64,000 nt of DNA from Cladophialophora immunda (Eukaryota; Ascomycota; Eurotiomycetes; Chaetothyriales; Herpotrichiellaceae). Below the pieces are notes generated by a model, which saw nothing but the letters and a program-made list of their open reading frames with translations, was not told the origin of the DNA and did not search any database. Below are positions 1 to 11,263 of the stretch, in pieces (within the stretch, counting starts at the first letter, position 1; each line of letters begins with the position of its first letter). The DNA lies in NCBI RefSeq assembly GCF_000835495.1, contig NW_015622542.1, positions 3,432,485 to 3,496,484 on the forward strand, given 5' to 3'. Made by a program: the position numbers and the translations under genes.

Positions 1-1303
1 GGTGGTGTTTCTGCCGCTGTCTCAGTGAGTAGCGCGCCAGTCGTGGTAGCTGGTCAAGAGGCATTTGAAGCTGACAGTTTTTCCAGAAAACTGCCGCCGC
101 CCCCATTGAGCGTGTCAAGCTCTTGATCCAAAATCAGGTATGTCTACCTGTTCCACCCCATCGAACACATCTACATGACCCATGCAAAACCCTTCCCCAC
201 GTCCGAAAGGTCCCCGTCCACCATAGGCGGAAAAAATCTCTTATCAAAAATTGTTCAATGCGATGATAACACTGCAATGGATCCTCGACCGAGCGCAAAA
301 ACTTACAATGACGTATAGGATGAAATGATCAAAGCCGGTCGTCTCGACCGCAAGTACAGTGGTATCATCGACTGCTTCAGCCGAACCATGAAGAGCGAAG
401 GTGTCATGGCTCTGTGGAGAGGTAACACTGCCAACGTTATCCGATACTTCCCTACCCAGGCGCTCAACTTCGCCTTCCGCGATACCTACAAGTCGATGTT
501 CGCCTTCAAGAAGGAACGTGATGGATACTGGAAGTGGATGGCCGGTAACTTGGCCTCTGGTGGTGCCGCCGGTGCCACTTCGCTCCTCTTCGTCTACTCC
601 CTCGATTATGCTCGGTATGTCTCGTGCCCTTTGTTTCATCTCCCGGCGGATTGCTGATACATTTTCACACAGTACCCGTCTTGCCAACGATGCCAAATCT
701 GCCTCCAAGGGTGGCGGTGAACGTCAATTCAACGGTCTCGTCGATGTCTACCGCAAGACCCTGGCTTCCGATGGTATTGCCGGTCTCTACCGTGGTTTCG
801 GTCCTTCCGTCTTGGGTATCATCGTCTACCGTGGTCTCTACTTCGGCATGTACGACTCCATCAAGCCTGTTCTCTTGGTCGGTCCTCTCGAGGGTAACTT
901 CTTGGCCTCTTTCATGCTCGGCTGGGGTGTCACCACTGGTGCCGGTATCGCTTCCTACCCTCTTGATACCATCCGTCGTCGCATGATGATGACGTCCGGT
1001 GAGGTAAGTGTTTTAGTCCCTGCGTCTTCCGGGCTTCACAAACCTGTCTAACCTCTATGCGCAGGCTGTCAAATACAAGAGCTCCTTCGACGCTGCCCAG
1101 AAGATCATGGCCGCTGAGGGTATCCGATCCTTCTTCAAGGGTGCTGGTGCCAACATCCTCCGTGGTGTTGCTGGTGCCGGTGTGCTCTCCATCTACGACC
1201 GTATGTTTCGATTCCGATCTCGTTATATGTTCTCATGCTAACAAGTTTGACAGAGGTCCAACTTCTCATGTTCGGCAAGAAGTTCAAGGGCGGTTCTGGT
1301 TAA
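1..1303 (+). CDS. aac: Mitochondrial ADP/ATP carrier, 5' end missing
   Basis: Inner-membrane carrier that exchanges cytosolic ADP for matrix ATP. Spliced by eye as 1-24, 87-137, 319-614, 673-1003, 1065-1200 and 1254-1303; these sum to 888 nt in one open frame (295 residues plus TAA). The first residues ([19 protein letters not shown]) match the start of the first carrier repeat, so only about 15-20 N-terminal residues lie outside the window. Three mitochondrial-carrier repeats are present, each with a PX[DE]XX[KR]-type motif (PIERVK, SLDYAR, PLDTIR). The third is followed by the RRRMMM signature that marks ADP/ATP carriers rather than other family members. The C-terminus [10 protein letters not shown] is typical. 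All five introns are short GT-AG. The strong bias for C-ending codons suggests high expression. The family call is firm; only the first exon or exons are missing. Confidence 0.97.
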
Positions 1304-2333
1304 GCGCCTCGTCACTTTACTGCGACGAACTCAAGAAGCGATTGTTCCAATCGCACAAAACGGTGTAACAGGGGAAGCATGGTGTAATAGCGCGCCTTCA
1401 GTGGGGAGGCTCAAAAGGTGGTGCGAGACTGTACGATGACATGGTGAGGTGTTGGCAGGGGCAGCAGGGCGGGCGACCGAGTCGAGAGAGACGAAACACA
1501 TCTTGCAAATAGAGACGACACAAACGGGGATTGACGAGGGAAAATGGCCACGTTGAAACTCGTTGGGGGTTTTGTTCACAATATGCAATGGGGTTTCTTG
1601 CTTTACAACATCCTTTCGTTTCCTTTTCACTCCGGTCTGCAATTGTACTTTACTGCCTCGGCTTGTTTTGCAAAACATCTCACTTCGCTCCATCCTGCGG
1701 CTTTCCGTCCTCTAATCCGTCTCTGTATCCCTGCAGAAGTGTCGATCATCTTGCAGGAATTCCCGTGGTGGGTGCAGGGGTAACCACCAGGGGGTAAACA
1801 CCATTGATCCATTCATCACAGGTAGCCCCGTCCATCTACCCCCCATCCACTGCCTCGGGACACATCTATAACCAGGTACGTATAGAAGTGGCCCTCACTT
1901 TTTGTTTATTACCTACTCCCCAGAAAGTAGTTCTGCTAGTGTTCCGTGTCGGCGTCCAATCGGTGCATCTACATTGGGTGTTATACAGGTCCCAGCAAGT
2001 GGATGCTAATCCCAATTCTGATTTCAGTCCTCGTAGAAGCGAATCCTATCGCTGCCGCAAACCACAGATCCTCCCAACCGTAACGAGCGACCGTGTCCCA
2101 CCGATCGTGGTCCCACGCACACGGGGTTTTGTTCGTTATCAATCTTTCGTTCGCTAAATAATTCATTCATTCCGGGTATATATATGTCACTGCGCCTTGG
2201 TCCGATCTGCAAACATTTCCTCCCATGCTTCGTCTTTTCATGAACCGTTTACCCATCTACGCCATGCACCACTCTTGTCTCATCCGAAAGAAAGATTCCT
2301 CCACTTGTACCCGGGGTGTCCCAGGCTTGGCTT
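1304..2333. other. Intergenic region between convergent genes
   Basis: This 1 kb holds the 3' regions of the carrier gene (plus strand) and of the proline-rich gene (minus strand). Only short, composition-poor open frames occur in it. A tatatatat stretch lies near 2180. No gene or RNA is recognised. Confidence 0.6.
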
Positions 2334-3218
2334 TCACGTATCATCCTCCCCGTTGATATGCTTCCAGATCTGCCTTTCCGTCTCACTCAGTCTTTTGCCC
2401 GCGGCTTTCGCCCACGACATGGCCGTCTTCACCACCGTACCATTCGAGTCGGCGTTGTTCGAGCCAAAGCTCCATTCTCCGTCCAATAAACCGCCTCTTT
2501 TCGAGTATGGCAGTGGAGAAAGGGTGGCACGGTAGTCGCTCTCTTGGCATGATTCAATGGGTTTGTCGTCGAAGGAGCTGTGGTGGTCTTGTTGGTACCC
2601 CGGCGGGTGGGAGAGGTCCTGGGGTTGTGGGTAGTTAAAGCTGTAGCTAGGGCTCGTGGTGGTCGAAGTCACGCCAGCGGGAGGGATGGCACGGGAAGGC
2701 GTGTATGGCGTGTAGACGGCCGACGACGGGGATTGAACGGGCAGCGGGCGGGAGTGAGTGGGAGTTTGTGCTTGTACAGGCACAACGGCGTGGCGCTGTG
2801 GTGATGCGTGCGGTGGCATCCATTGTTGATGCTGGGGGATTTCGAGAGGACGTGGTGGAAGGGGTGCGGTGGGGCGTGGCGACGGACTGGCGAAAGGCGA
2901 GGGTACTGCGCCTGGTTGCGGCGGGGGAGGGCTGTAGTTGGATGTGGTCGTTGGCGTGTTGGTTGAAGTGGGTGTCGCTTCGTATCTATTGTTGTAACTG
3001 CTGGCTAACGTGTTGGTGGGTTGCGGAACTGCTGGTGCGCCAGGTTGCGCAGGCTGCTGCGCGAACGAGGAACGAGATGGCTCTGTGGAAGTCGGCCGTT
3101 CGTCATCGTCGAAAGGTGTATACCGAGCCGCCGCAGTGCTTGGTGAGGATACGCCGAAAGGATGCGAGGGGAGATTGGTGTTTATTGGCGAGGCGGTATG
3201 GACTGGTATGGGAGCCAT
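2334..3218 (-). CDS. Proline-rich fungal protein of unknown function
   Basis: Single-exon frame of 294 residues. Residues 1 to about 225 are low-complexity, rich in Pro, Ser, Thr and Gln, with no signal peptide or membrane segment, so they are probably disordered. The last 55 or so residues are different: a compact, charged segment with GLLDGEWSFGSNN, AMSWAKAAGKRLSETERQIW and a short acidic end. That looks like the conserved functional part, with a predicted amphipathic helix around the Lys/Arg-rich stretch. It is convergent with the ADP/ATP carrier and divergent from the Pho81 gene. The ordered C-terminus and absence of frame breaks argue for a real gene. I do not recognise the family. A role as a scaffold or trafficking adaptor would be speculation. 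Confidence 0.75.
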   Translation of the reverse strand: MAPIPVHTASPINTNLPSHPFGVSSPSTAAARYTPFDDDERPTSTEPSRSSFAQQPAQPGAPAVPQPTNTLASSYNNRYEATPTSTNTPTTTSNYSPPPPQPGAVPSPFASPSPRPTAPLPPRPLEIPQHQQWMPPHASPQRHAVVPVQAQTPTHSRPLPVQSPSSAVYTPYTPSRAIPPAGVTSTTTSPSYSFNYPQPQDLSHPPGYQQDHHSSFDDKPIESCQESDYRATLSPLPYSKRGGLLDGEWSFGSNNADSNGTVVKTAMSWAKAAGKRLSETERQIWKHINGEDDT

Positions 3219-4605
3219 TGTTGCAGGCGCAGGACGCGACCCGGTGGTACGAGTTCTTCTGTTCCTAGAGTTGTGGGATCAAGGGTCTTCTGTCTTTCGA
3301 GGCGAGAGAATGAAGGAGATATGGCAGGAAGAAATAGTAACGAAGTGACAAAAGTAAAACTAGTATACTCTTTCTCGTCTTCGGTGGATGAGCTGGTTGA
3401 CAAACTGTGCGTTTGTGCTCAACTGTTCCAAGGGATATATTTGCGAAGGGCTGGCGTCATCGAATGACGAACGACGGGGTTGGAAGGATCATGGGCCACT
3501 CCCTTGGATTCCGAATACCAACATCACCGCCGCGAAACAGGGTATGTAGTGATACAGATTGTCTTTAACGAGAGGGAGTCGAACAAAGAGTCTTTGTCGA
3601 GTGCATGCGCATGAGGCTAGATCTGATACCTTTCGCGTACAATATGCGGTTAGTCCTTTTGAAGTCAACAGACAAAGACGGGGTCCTTCCTCTTTCCGTG
3701 ACGAACCCTTCTGTTTTCGGCAACTGTACACAGAGGCATGGACCGCAGCAAATCCCAATGCAGCAGGGCGGTTACACAAAGAATGCGGATGGGGGCCGTT
3801 GACGGCGAACGAGCGATGCGGCGGCCGGGACGCGCGCCAAGCCGGCAATCTCTATACTGCCAAGGCCTGGGCGGGAGGCTGGCTGTGATTGGCTGCGCGC
3901 ACACTGCATGAAATGCGCCCGGAAAACTCCTATACTAGTGCAATCATCGATCCATCGACAAGCCGGGCACATGCTGCAGTTCAACGCAATTACTTGAGAA
4001 AGGCCCGGTGCTATGCGCGCATCACTGCGACTCCTCTCTATTTCCACCCCCGTTTGTGCCTGTGATCTGTGCCGAAGATCCCTCTCAACAGGGTTGCAAA
4101 GCGTCTCCTCCAGCCATCTGACCGTGTCACGACTGCTGTCCGAGGCACCGCGTGCTTGAATCGTGTCTCTTGATTCGCTCATTCGGCCAGGCGCATCTCA
4201 ACTCGGTTGCAGCACTCTCTTCCCCAACTGGTCCTGCTGCTATTGCACGAACACCCACGGTCTTGTGAGCCCTAAACGATCTTTGGACCCGAAGCCTGAC
4301 GTCTGGACCACCTTGGTACCGAAAATTTCAACAGTGGAAGCGAGTTCGCATTAAACACAGTCAACTCACCGAAAGAACCTTCCACCACTCTGGCCTCGCC
4401 TTGAACGGCGTTCTCCCACCGCTTCTTTGCTCGCCCAATGTCACATATACCACATCTTCGACCATCGCAGAGTGGTCCTTCTATTCGCTAACATACCTGG
4501 AAAAGTGTCGCCAGCCGCCGGGCCACCCAGGAGCCTTGTCAGGGTCGACTCTATTCGTAATAGTGGCATTTCGGTCTTCCTTTTTCTACCCTCTCACCTC
4601 CAAAC
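3219..4605. promoter_or_regulatory. Shared upstream region of divergent genes
   Basis: About 1.4 kb separates the divergent proline-rich gene and the Pho81 gene. It should hold both promoters and the Pho81 5' UTR. A pyrimidine-rich tract (ctttctaccctctcacctcc) runs directly into the Pho81 start at 4606. I saw no clear CACGTG Pho4/NUC-1 site here. The small open frames inside have no protein-like features. Confidence 0.4.
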
Positions 4606-7600
4606 ATGTAACGTTCTCTTCCTTTCCTCTCATACCTGGCACTAATCCGATCAGGAAATTCGGCAAGCAGATCCAGCGCCAGCAGTTGGATCTTCCTGAA
4701 TATGCGGCCAGTTTCCTTAACTACAAGGCCCTCAAAAGGGTGTGCCAAAACTTATGTATTCGTTAAGAGAAGACTTTGCTCACCATGTCCTTCAGCTCAT
4801 CAAGCAGCTCAGTGCTACGCCTACCATTAGTGCCCAAGGAGGTCCCACCACCCTCGACGCACAGGCCGCGCTTAGGGCGAATAAGGAGGTGTTCTTTTTC
4901 CGGCTGGTGGGCGCATAATCACCTCCCGTACTTCCCGCCCTTCCTCTTCTCTGATGCAAGCTGTAGGAACGTGAGATAGAAAAAGTCAACGTCTTTTATC
5001 TCCAGAAAGAGGCAGAGGTATAGACAACCATCTGTTTGCAAAGCCGGCCGCCTCTGACCTGGTCCAGTTTTCGCTTCGTCTAAAAACATTGCTCGACAAG
5101 AAAAGAGTCATTCAAGCAAGAATAGCAGCCAGCTCCAGACTCTCTGCTAGTTTCGCAACCTTGGTCGAAGGGTTCCAACAGTTCGACAATGATCTCAACA
5201 AACTTCAAGTGTGTGAAAGAGTGTGTCCTCAGGAGGGGATCGGTTGGCTGACACACTGCAGCAATTCGTTGAAGTCAATGAAACCGCAATTTCAAAAATT
5301 CTGAAGAAGGTCTGTCCGACCTACCACTTATTTTACATCAGGGACTGATACTTTGTAGTGGGACAAAACATCAAAGGTGGACCGCCATCTACAAACCACA
5401 CCTCTGAGGTGAGCTGACGCCAGTGACAGTCAAGAACGAAAGAGATCTACCTCCAGCGAGCCGTCGAAATCCAACCGTGCTTTAATCGCGATGTACTCCG
5501 GGACCTCGCAGACCGAGCGACAACGGCGAGACTCGATTTGGAAGCATGGGCTGAGGGTGAAAACATTCAGTACGAGGTATCTAGGCAACAAGATCGCATG
5601 ATCGGACAACGTGTGGGCACAGAAGAGAGTGACATCGACATCCAAATTCTTCAAGCCTCAGCTGCAGGTAACATTGGCGCCCTACGCGAATGGGTTGCGA
5701 GACTAGGCAACTCTCCAGACGCGCGCGATCGTTTCACCAGAATTTTCCTTGCGACAATCTCTGAAGCACCCGACGATTCTTTGACCCTCTTCCTAAACTC
5801 AGGCCTGGTCGACATCCACGCCGAAGATGACATCAATGAACGGAACTGTTTGCACGAAGCTGCAATTTATGGCAAAGACATTGTACTGGACTATGCTCTC
5901 AGTCATGGAGTTGACCTGACCCGTTTGGATGTGTACGGTAGGGTACCGTTGCACTATGCCTGCCTAAGAGGACGCCTTGCTATGGTCGAGAAATTGTTGG
6001 CAGCAGGACCGAACACTATCGACATGAAAGATCATGACAACTTTACGCCGCTGATCCATAGTATTGTGCGGCATCGGGTCGACTGTGTTCGCCTTCTCAT
6101 TGCCAACAATGCAAGGATTGACCCACAATCCGACGCAGACCATATTCCTCTGAACTTGGCTTGTCAACACGGATCTATCGAAGTTGCAGCGTTGCTGTTA
6201 GAAAGAAACGCCAAACTTCTCCCCGACGCAGAAGGTCTTTTCCCCCAACATCTCGTCGCCCGATCGAGTGAAAAGGCCGATCTCCTTCTGCTTCTACGGC
6301 AGCATGGAGCCGATTTAAACCAGCGCGATAAGTTGTACCAATGGACGCCACTGTTTCACGCAGCAAGCGAAGGTCGCGTCGAGTGCTTGCGGGCCCTGCT
6401 AGAAAACAGTGCCGATCCTGAGGCACTGGACGAAAAGGGGCTTACTGCAATGTATTATGCAACATGGGAAGGCCACCTAGAGTGTATGGAACTTCTTTGG
6501 CAGCAAAGCAGCCACCATCGCGCCGAACGCAGATCTTCCACCATGTTAGGAGCTGTGGTCCCTCCCCACAGCCAGATGCTGGCAATGGAGATCACACCCG
6601 AAGAGCCTACAGGAGTTGACGCCGATGGAATACCTGATCTATCTCTGCCCCCACCGATCATACCTCTGCGCCGCTATGGACACAATTTCCTCGATACGAA
6701 AACCTTCATTGCCCTCAACTTTGATCGGACGTCGAAAGCTATACAGTTCTTCAATGAAGCGAGGTATCCTGCCGCTCGGTTAACCATTTCTTCGAAAACA
6801 TCGGACCTCATTCCTCGCAATTTAATGCTGCCTATACAAGAGGACGCTAGATCTGTCTACTTTCAAGTGGACAATCTCAGCACCTTCTCTGTGGATTTTG
6901 AGATCTACCCGACCTTTGGATCCAAGGTGATAGCCAAGTCGGTCGCCCTTCCGGATGTTTTTCGAGCCATCCAGAGCAGCGCTGGGACCTGCTGCCTTCC
7001 ACTGTTTGATCCGAGGCTCCGGTCAGTGGGTCAGATACAGTTCGATTTCCAAGTCATCAAACCATACCAGGGTACGCCGCTTGAGATCACGCAATTTGCG
7101 CCGTACTGGAAAGCCACGAGTGCTTTGGACGATCACAGCGGATTAGTCACAGGCTCGAGCCTCTCCGGAGACTACCTTAGACTAACGATACAGCTTACCC
7201 GGGACGGTGTTCCTGTGAGCTACCCATCTTATTTCATGACATACAACAATCTCGACGTCTCACTGTGTCTGCTCAAATACGAGATACTTGTGAAGCTTGG
7301 CATGACTAGTGGTCTGCTCAACAGTGACGGCACCCCGATACTGGAAAGCATGGACATCATCGATTGGCGAGATCGACTTTCTGGCTCTATCTTCGCCCTT
7401 CGCGAGATCCTAGCCGCGGTACCAGCCCATATCAACCTCAATCTGCACATTCTGTATCCAACAAACCATGAGGATCTCAACTTGGGCGTCTACTCCAACA
7501 TCGATATTAATACCTTCGCTGATGCGATCCTGACCGAAGTCTTCGATCATGCGAGAGCCTTGCGCGCACAGGGCCCAGACCTGACCCGCTCTATTGTGTT

Positions 7601-8027
7601 CTCTTCATTCAACAGCAACATTTGCACTGCCCTAAATTGGAAGCAGCCGAACTTCCCCGTCTTGCTCTGCAATGACTTAGGCCGTGTGCAGGGTGCTTAC
7701 CGCTCGTCTGCAAATCTACTTGGACCAGTTTCGCAACGAGGGACGTCAATCAAAGAGTCGGCGCGCTTGGCACAGATGAACAACTTTATGGGACTGACTT
7801 GCTCGGCCCGGATCTTGCAGATGGTACCTGCTTTGACCGAAACCATCAAGCAGGCAGGGCTAGTGCTTGTATCTGATGTCTCAACGGACGACGACAATGG
7901 AAGCCAACATCAATCTCACTCGCAGGGGCAAGCCCACAACCCGGGTTTTGCGATGATACCGGATGGTGTCAACGGGCTTATGAAGGCCAACGGCATTCTA
8001 CGATTCAACGAGACGGTCGACATGTGA
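4606..8027 (+). CDS. pho81: Pho81/NUC-2 phosphate-sensing regulator (SPX-ankyrin-GDPD)
   Basis: Inhibitor of the Pho80-Pho85 cyclin/CDK in the phosphate-starvation pathway, cytoplasmic/nuclear. Model: exons 4606-4607, 4655-4739, 4796-4906, 4967-5017, 5068-5208, 5262-5309, 5359-5376 and 5430-8027 (3054 nt, 1017 residues), all phase-consistent. Order of domains: N-terminal SPX (MKFGKQIQRQQLDLPEYA; NYKALKRLIKQLS; VNVFYLQKEAE; LKTLLDKKRV; SKILKKWDKTSK), residues 1 to about 220. At least six ankyrin repeats follow (for example GRVPLHYACLRGRLAMVEKL, WTPLFHAASEGRVECLRALL). The C-terminus is GDPD-like (DYLRLTIQLTRDGVPVSY). The GDPD part lacks the catalytic HRG and E-x-D residues, so it is likely non-enzymatic, as known for Pho81. 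The start codon is split AT|G by the first intron. Length fits the family. Confidence 0.95.
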
Positions 8028-8585
8028 GAAGCATCCCGGGAGACGCGGGCTCAAGGAAGACCGTGGTGACTTACAGCGATTGATGATTTTATTGACGAAA
8101 ACCATAGGGGACACGGACCCTAATGCAGCGGGTGGAGGGGGGAAAAGAAATTCGAGAAATTGGCGGGGCTTCTTAGTAGCTTGCATCTTGGCCGGGACAT
8201 GCATTCATTCATGGTGGTGTAGTGATCATGGTCATCGTGGAGCTCGGACAGGGCACTGAATAGACACTGTCACAGAATGCAGACGAATTCAAGTCATCTG
8301 CAGGTTATGTTTTACAGGCGATATATGAGAATTAAACAGGGACCGGCACTGGCATGTGTAGGCATCAAATTCAGCGGCAGCCCACAGTTCTCGGAGACTA
8401 CCGAAGCTTGTCTATGATCAATGCGATACCGATGCACTGTTAATCAGCAGCTCCAGATGGCCGGTTCCAGCCGCAAGGCTGGCCAGTAACCGAAGTCTCC
8501 AAACTTTCATAGTTCATGATACAAAGACTAATATCGCGGATCATCTCAGGTAATCTCATACATCCTCTCTCTCACTCGTCACACC
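8028..8585. other. Intergenic region
   Basis: Pho81 3' region and promoter of the sugar transporter. Nothing else is recognised. The 20 or so bases before the ATG at 8586 are pyrimidine-rich (cctctctctcactcgtcac), a common fungal pre-start context. Confidence 0.5.
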
Positions 8586-10464
8586 ATGCCCAAGTCTGAG
8601 AGTGATGTTCGGGAGGAGATAGAATACGAAGACCGCCTGGCACGCATTGCCAACCGGGAAGACCATTCGCGCAGCCGTCTCCAGGCCATCCGCAAGAATC
8701 CGTGGGCGTTCGGCTGGTGCCTCTACGCCGTGTGGACGATCCTGCTCGTCAGCGTCGAAGACCAGGCCTCGTACAACGTGCTGAGCATCCCCGAGTTCAG
8801 GAAAGACTTCGGGTCGTCGTTTGGAGGCAACTATGTCCTTGCGGCCTCGTGGCAGTCGGCCTTCAGCGGCGCCCCGATTGCAACGTATGTTCCTCACCAG
8901 GCCCCCTTTCCCTCCGACTTTCTGTTATCTATATTGAAGAACCAAGCGACTTATGCCGTGGCATGTAGCCGAATTATCGGGGCATTGGCCGCGGGTCAAG
9001 TGGCCGACCACATCGGCCGTTGCAACACCCTCATCCTTGCTCTCGCGCTCTCGCTCGCAGCAGTGGCCATGGAGTTTGTGGCCACGGAGAAAGCGCTTTT
9101 CTTCGGCGGGAAGCTGTTGAACGGACTGGCCGTCGCCTCGATCGAGTCTGTCAGCGGCACCTACATTGGCGAGGCATTGTTCCCCCTGCCCCATCTCCTC
9201 CTTGAAGCATGAACCTCCTAACCGAGGAACAGATTGCGCCTCTGGCGCTCCGAGGTCTGACGACTGTCTTGATGGCGTTCTCGGATGGCGCCGGCGCCTT
9301 GATTGTAGCGCTTATCATTAACGGCACAGGAACGTATACGAATAGATGGGCGTACAGGGTCGTCTTCTGCAGCCAGTTCGGGTTCGCCGCCGTGGCCGCT
9401 TCTTTCGTCTGGTTCATGCCCGAGTAAGCTGCACGAAGCGTGTATTCTGGTCTACTGCTGACGATGAATTACTTCCGTCCAGATCGCCATGGTGGCTCTT
9501 GAGCAAGGGCCAGGAAGACAAAGCATTGAAATCACTCCGCCGCCTCGGCTATACCAGGTCGGACGGGGAAGATGCGAAGCGTCTCGCCACCATCAGAGTC
9601 ACCTTGGAGGAAATCCGCAGCGAGACCGAGGGCGTCAGTTACTTCGAGTGCTTCCGCAAGTCGAACCTTCGCAGGACAGTCGTCGCCATCGCACCCCTCT
9701 CGTATGCTTTCACGTTTTCTGACAGGTTAAGAAGCAGCAGCCTATGCTGACTCCGTGGTTGCAGGGTAGAAATCTTCGTGGGCGCCATCTTCACCGGCCT
9801 GTACTCGACCTACTACGCTCAGTTGGCGGGCTACAGCACGAGCATGTCCTTCCGACTCCTCATCACCCAGCAGGTCCTGGCAATCATCGGGAACGTCATG
9901 TCGTGGTTCCTGATCGAAAGGGTGGGGCGCCGCAACCTGACCGTCTACGGCACTGTCGCCCTGACGGTGATGCTCTGGGTCATGGGGGGATTGGCCGTCG
10001 GGGCCAGCCGAGGCGAGTTGAGAGGCGCCATCGCGACGGTGCAGATCTACTCGTGGCTGTACAACCTCACCATCGGGGCGACGGCGTACACGTACTTGAC
10101 CGAAGTGGCCACGGCGCGGCTGCGCGTCAAGACCATGGCCGTCGGGTTCGCGACCCAGAGCGGCTTCGGCCTGCTGTGGAGCTTCGTGCTGCCGTACCTC
10201 TTCAACCCGGACAAGGCCGACCTGGGCGGGAAAGTGGGCTTTATCTTTGGTGGGTTCGCCGTTCCTTGCTGTGCGTTCCTCTGGTGGTTCCAGCCCGAGA
10301 CGGCGGGGCGGTCCTACGAGGAGCTCGACGAGATGTTCGTCAAGAAGATCCCCGCGCGCCGGTTCAAGACGTACAAGACCGAGGCGGAGATCAAAGCGGA
10401 GGCGTTGACGAGGAGGACGCAAGAGGCGGTGCCGCAAGATGACTCTGTCGATAAGATCGGATGA
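8586..10464 (+). CDS. MFS sugar transporter, alpha-glucoside (MAL) type
   Basis: Twelve-helix H+ symporter of the sugar-transporter family in the plasma membrane. Exons 8586-8884, 8969-9173, 9233-9423, 9483-9701 and 9765-10464 give 1614 nt (537 residues). Family marks: GQVADHIGR in the loop after helix 2, TYIGEIAPLALRG near helix 4, PESPWWLLSKGQEDKALKSL at the central loop start, and PETAGRSYEELDEMF after helix 12. The SPWWLL and AGRSYEELDEMF forms resemble maltose/alpha-glucoside permeases more than hexose transporters; substrate is inferred. The second intron (9174-9232) needs a GC donor to keep TYIGE joined to IAPLAL; a CTAAC branch site at 9216-9220 supports it. No glucosidase or regulator gene is adjacent. 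Confidence 0.92.
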
Positions 10465-10783
10465 TGAAACTTGAACGAAATCAGGAAAAAGGGAATGTCC
10501 AATCACGCAGCTCTCGTGGAAAGAAGATGAGTAGAGATTTTGCTGCTTCCTCTCTGGCATGGTCTAGATATGGCAAGAGGGGACTAATGTGATGATCCCA
10601 GTGAATTCGTGGCATGCCGGTTTTTCCTCTCCCCTGTTTTCATGTGATGAATAGACAGTATTTACATCCCTCATCCACGGACTCACAGTCGTCGCCCAGC
10701 CGTCCTCCCTCTCCAAAGCCACCAGTCGCCACCATCTTCTCGCCTCTCCCAGCTCCGCCAACCATCCTCCAGTAACTAGGTCG

Positions 10784-11263
10784 CTACACCTGAACCAGCC
10801 CGGCCCCGATCCCGATCCAGATGCCCGCCCCGGCCGCAAAGGCGGCGCCCCAGCCGGAGCCGCGGAGACGCCAGATGTGGTAGACGTCGACGACGCAGAG
10901 AACCATGCCAGCGAGGATCAGGGTGCCCATCTCGTGCAGCTTGGAGTCGGTGCCGAACTTGGCCAGGGCGAGGCCGATGCTCAGGTCGCGGGCGCCCAGC
11001 AGGGCCATCGAGGTGGTCACCGCGGCGGCGTGGTTGGCCACGTCGACATTGGCGTGCGCGGGCGGCGCCGTGCTGCCCTTGGTCGGGTTGGCGTTGGTGC
11101 CCGGCGCCGCGCTCGAGCTGCTCGTCGCCGCCGACGAGTGCGGGTACAGCCCGAACCCCTGGCCCGCCAGCACGGGGCAGGTGAGCGCGAACGTCCCCAG
11201 CCCGATGTACGTCCCGGCCACGCTCAGGCCGAGCACGCGCCATGTCGAGGGCGAGAGATCCAT
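10784..11263 (-). CDS. DUF4267-like small membrane protein
   Basis: Single exon, 159 residues. Four hydrophobic segments can be seen: about 11-32 (LGLSVAGTYIGLGTFALTCP), a helix near 80-100 (SMALLGARDLSIGLALA), 112-128 (TLILAGMVLCVVDVYHIW) and a C-terminal Gly/Ala-rich helix. A Ser/Thr/Pro-rich loop of about 35 residues separates the first two. The ALLGARDLSIG motif and D-x-Y-x-I-W after the third helix are what I know from fungal DUF4267 proteins. The function is unknown. GC content is high, like the transporter 3' exon beside it. The start is the first ATG of the frame and follows a clean upstream region. It is convergent with the transporter, 319 bp apart. Confidence 0.8.
   Translation of the reverse strand: MDLSPSTWRVLGLSVAGTYIGLGTFALTCPVLAGQGFGLYPHSSAATSSSSAAPGTNANPTKGSTAPPAHANVDVANHAAAVTTSMALLGARDLSIGLALAKFGTDSKLHEMGTLILAGMVLCVVDVYHIWRLRGSGWGAAFAAGAGIWIGIGAGLVQV

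Noticed and set aside
9742..10560. 272-codon open frame on the minus strand, antisense to the sugar transporter
   Set aside because: Its sequence is Arg/Gly/His-rich and has no domain; it mirrors the GC-rich third positions of the transporter exon.
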